Assembly: GCA_903887775.1 (NCBI GenBank)
Contig: CAISRB010000015.1
Location: 62,001-126,000 of the forward strand
Length of the DNA: 64,000 nt
Reading direction: 5' to 3'
Source: an uncultured Bacteroidales bacterium
GTDB taxonomy: Bacteria; Bacteroidota; Bacteroidia; Bacteroidales; FEN-979
Shown: one piece after another, positions 61,395-64,000 of the stretch
Layout: each line of letters opens with the position of its first letter
Numbering within the stretch: position 1 is the stretch's first letter
Made by a program: the position numbers and the translations under genes
Notes under the pieces: model-generated
What the model was told of the DNA's origin: nothing
Databases searched by the model: none
What the model saw: only the letters and a program-made list of their open reading frames with translations

Positions 61395-63737
61395 ATGAGA
61401 TCTCTTGTTAGATTTTTAATACTTCCCCTGTGTGTATTTGTTGATATTCCGGCTGCCCTGCCTCAGGCCGTGTCGGGTTACATTTATGAGAAACCAACCG
61501 GCGGCAAAGAGAGTGCCCTTACAGGAGTAAATGTATACTGGGCAGGGACGACAAAAGGCACCTTCACGGATGAGAACGGAAAGTTTCGTCTTGCAAGGGC
61601 GGGCAGCAGTAACCCCAGGCTTGTTGTTAGCCTGTTGGGCTATGAACGGGATACAATTTTGGTTTTGAAAGACAAGTCAAAACTTGAAATCGAAATGCAG
61701 CCGGGCGATCGTCAGCTGTCGGAGGTTGAAATCAAAAGCAGGCAGGATAATTCCTATGTCTCAAAGATGAAGACCCAGGCCACTACTGTCATCAATGTGG
61801 GAGAGCTGCAAAGGGCAGCCTGCTGCAACCTGGCAGAAAGTTTTGAAACAAATGCCTCGGTGGATGTATCATACAGTGATGCGGTTTCAGGTGCCCGGCA
61901 GATCCAGCTTCTTGGACTGAGCGGGATCTACAGCCAGATCATGGCCGAAAACGTGCCGCTTATACGAGGGTTGGCAACACCCTACGGGCTGAATTATGTA
62001 CCGGGCCCATGGATGGAATCGATACAGGTTGCAAAAGGCACTTCATCCGTAGTGCAGGGTTATGAATCGATTACCGGCCAGATCAATGTGGAATATAAAA
62101 AACCGGAGAACAGTGAGAAGTTTTATTTGAATTTATACGGTAACAGCAATCTCAGGTTTGAAGCAAATGCCAACGGCTCTGTTAAGATCACCGATAAACT
62201 GAGTACATCATTGCTGGTACATGCTGATGATTTCAGGCATAAATTCGACAGGAATGATGATGGGTTTATGGACCTTCCGAAGCTTACCAATGTTAACCTC
62301 TTTAACCGCTGGGATTATATCAATCCCGGGAAATGGGTCTCACGTTTGGGAATCAAATATCTTTATGAGGAACGGAATGGCGGGCAGATGGCCTTTGAAA
62401 AAAACAGCTGGAATACTGATACAACAGGTATTACGAATGATTCAAAGAAGTACGGGATAGGTGTGAAAACAAACCGCTTCGAAACATTCTGGAAAAACGG
62501 GGTTTTCTTTAAAGGCGCGGCACAGTCAAGCCTTGGCCTCATCCTTTCGTTCATCAATCACGAGCAGGATGCCTTCTATGGGATCAACCTTTATCATGGG
62601 CATGAGCAGAATTTTAATGCGAACCTGATCTATACCGCGCAGTTTAACGGGGACAAGCATAAGATTTCGGCCGGAGGTAGCTACTTCATTGACGGCTACT
62701 CTGAGAACTTCGTCCAGACGAGGCTTGCATACAAGTATCAGTATCTTCCCGATACAGTGACTCCGACTGATGCCGACAAGTTTACCCTGGTCAATGATTC
62801 TGTTTATACTTATGTGATGGACCGATCGGAATGGGCGGCAGGCGGGTTTATGGAGTATACTTTCAGCCTCAAAGATAAATTCACACTGATCGCTGGTATA
62901 AGAGGCGATTATAACAGCCGTTGGGGCTTCCTCTTCACACCCAGGCTGCATCTCAGGGTTACATTGGCAAAGGGCCTTGCACTTCGCGGCTCTATGGGCA
63001 AAGGTTATCGCTCGCCCAACCTTCTGGCCGAAAATTCACCCATGCTGATCAGCCAGAGGGTTTTATATTTCTCACCGGGCCTGGGCAACGAAGAAGCCTG
63101 GAATTTCGGGCTCAGCCTGACATGGGATTTTAACCTGTTTAACCGCAAGGCAGAATTAAGTATAGAAGCATACAGAACAAGCTTTGTGAAGCAGGTTGTG
63201 GTTGACCAGGATAGCTTGCCAACCTCTGTGTTTTTTTACAATCTTAACGGAAAATCATATGCCAATGTAGCACAGGCGCAGTTCAGTTTTCAGCCTGCCA
63301 AACGATTTACAGTTCTTGCTGCTTTCAGATATAATGATGTGAAAGTAACCGAGGGAAATCAGCTCCGGCAAAAAGCCCTCGTTAACCAGTACAAGGCGTT
63401 GCTTACATTGTCTTACGCAACCCGGTTCGACAAATGGAAGTTCGATCTCACAGGCCAGCTTAACGGTCCATCGCGCATCCCTGACACAAAAAAAATGCCT
63501 GCAGCTCTTCAGCTTCCTGAGAAATCCCTGGTCTGGTTCAATATGCTTGCCCAGGTAAGCAGAAAATTCAGGAACTTTGAAATTTATCTGGGAGGAGAAA
63601 ATTTGCTGAATGTAAGGCAGAAGGATCCGATTGTGGAATATTTTAAACCCTGGCATACACATTTTGACGCCTCGATGGCCTGGGGGCCGGTAACAGGCGC
63701 ATCGGTATATGCAGGGATCAGGCTTACGATAAAATAA
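61395..63737 (+). CDS. TonB-dependent receptor with plug Cys-Cys, metal-uptake type
   Basis: A 780-residue outer-membrane receptor. A signal peptide (1-24) and a carboxypeptidase-regulatory-like domain (about 25-110; SGYIYEKPTGGKESALTGVN) precede the plug (INVGELQRAACCNLAESFET, then GLSGIYSQIMAENVPLIRGL) and the barrel, which ends GASVYAGIRLTIK. The AACCNLAESF segment with paired cysteines is characteristic of receptors found with HYC_CC_PP and HMA proteins. Copper or another soft metal is the likely substrate; this is inferred. Confidence 0.92.
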   Translation: MRSLVRFLILPLCVFVDIPAALPQAVSGYIYEKPTGGKESALTGVNVYWAGTTKGTFTDENGKFRLARAGSSNPRLVVSLLGYERDTILVLKDKSKLEIEMQPGDRQLSEVEIKSRQDNSYVSKMKTQATTVINVGELQRAACCNLAESFETNASVDVSYSDAVSGARQIQLLGLSGIYSQIMAENVPLIRGLATPYGLNYVPGPWMESIQVAKGTSSVVQGYESITGQINVEYKKPENSEKFYLNLYGNSNLRFEANANGSVKITDKLSTSLLVHADDFRHKFDRNDDGFMDLPKLTNVNLFNRWDYINPGKWVSRLGIKYLYEERNGGQMAFEKNSWNTDTTGITNDSKKYGIGVKTNRFETFWKNGVFFKGAAQSSLGLILSFINHEQDAFYGINLYHGHEQNFNANLIYTAQFNGDKHKISAGGSYFIDGYSENFVQTRLAYKYQYLPDTVTPTDADKFTLVNDSVYTYVMDRSEWAAGGFMEYTFSLKDKFTLIAGIRGDYNSRWGFLFTPRLHLRVTLAKGLALRGSMGKGYRSPNLLAENSPMLISQRVLYFSPGLGNEEAWNFGLSLTWDFNLFNRKAELSIEAYRTSFVKQVVVDQDSLPTSVFFYNLNGKSYANVAQAQFSFQPAKRFTVLAAFRYNDVKVTEGNQLRQKALVNQYKALLTLSYATRFDKWKFDLTGQLNGPSRIPDTKKMPAALQLPEKSLVWFNMLAQVSRKFRNFEIYLGGENLLNVRQKDPIVEYFKPWHTHFDASMAWGPVTGASVYAGIRLTIK

Positions 63738-63784
63738 TGAAAGGAATATCGAATATCGAACAACGAATGTTGAATTTTGAATAC

Positions 63785-63860
63785 AATAACGCTATAACGA
63801 TGTACAATGTACAATGTACAAATTGACAAATACAATAACGCAATAACGCCTTAACACCAT
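63785..63860. repeat. Mixed short repeats, TGTACAATG and ACGCAATAA words
   Basis: Three head-to-tail TGTACAATG-type units near 63800-63821, followed by ACGCAATAA-type units like those upstream of tpiA. They fill most of the gap before the next gene. Confidence 0.75.
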
Positions 63861-63879
63861 AACAATTAATAATTAACCT

Positions 63880-64000
63880 ATGAAAACAAAAATCGTAATT
63901 CTAAGCAGTTTATTATTGTTTGCAATATTGCTGCTATCGGCTAAGGCTTTCAGCCAGGATAAAAAAGTCGCAACAATCAAGATCAAGACCTCTGCTGTTT
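63880..64000 (+). CDS. Exported heavy-metal-associated (HMA) domain protein, 3' end missing
   Basis: The frame runs off the window; 40 residues are visible. A signal peptide (MKTKIVILSSLLLFAILLLS, then AKAFSQ) precedes DKKVATIKIKTSAV, which is the first strand of an HMA ferredoxin-like fold, just before the expected CxxC metal site. The window ends before that site. Position after the TonB receptor supports the assignment. Confidence 0.65.
   Translation, partial: MKTKIVILSSLLLFAILLLSAKAFSQDKKVATIKIKTSAV

Overview
This window is a chromosomal segment of a Bacteroidota bacterium, most likely a Bacteroidales/Marinilabiliales-type anaerobe. Evidence for this is a type IX secretion sorting tail (32728-34794), SusC-like TonB receptors with an N-terminal carboxypeptidase-regulatory-like domain, DUF4249, DUF5606, DUF1599 and HYC_CC_PP family proteins, the folP/DUF1599/DoxX/tpiA/prmA neighbourhood, and several promoters with the Bacteroidota -7 element TAnnTTTG. 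Most genes are housekeeping, and many start without a Shine-Dalgarno sequence. No RNA genes, IS elements or CRISPR arrays were seen.

Layout. 1-10122: guaA (5' end missing), a LysM/binding-protein fusion, a tandem Usp protein, two glycosyltransferases, murB, pyrD/pyrK, a secreted protein and DUF5606. 10209-24551: a compact gas vesicle (gvp) cluster of about 20 genes, all on the minus strand, with gvpA at its 5' end. 24628-24947: the gvpA control region. 24948-26269: two divergent genes of unknown function. 26285-30356: a sigma-54-dependent response regulator and a REC/4xPAS sensor kinase. 30409-42482: a glycosyltransferase, purB, a T9SS cargo protein, a hydrolase, a TonB receptor with DUF4249 lipoprotein, a Sua5-like protein, a GT9 enzyme, dapD and ruvX. 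42479-58227: def, a lipoprotein, cdaA, folP, DUF1599, a DoxX-like protein, an ABC permease, tpiA, prmA, a 1501-residue secreted protein, plsY, dnaN, a cold-shock protein and malic enzyme. 58411-64000: a GH27 lipoprotein and a probable metal-uptake locus (HYC_CC_PP protein, TonB receptor, cut-off HMA-type protein).

The gas vesicle cluster is the main feature. It has the structural protein GvpA, two further GvpA/J/M-family proteins, five GvpF/L paralogues, GvpG, GvpK, GvpN, and one clear plus one divergent GvpO. With these sits an unusually full set of protein-remodelling factors: a two-ring CDC48/VCP-like AAA+ ATPase, an ArsA/Get3-like ATPase, an Hsp20-like protein, a GvpF/L protein fused to a J domain, and a separate protein made only of DnaJ-type CxxCxGxG motifs. 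The last two look like the halves of a split, vesicle-dedicated DnaJ. Two coiled-coil proteins with a shared repeat follow gvpA directly and are candidates for a GvpC-like shell-strengthening role.

A near-consensus sigma-54 promoter lies about 80 bp upstream of gvpA, and an inverted repeat lies about 150 bp further upstream at enhancer distance. The adjacent kinase/regulator pair is the natural candidate to switch the cluster on. The functional inferences rest on motif reading; no database search was possible.
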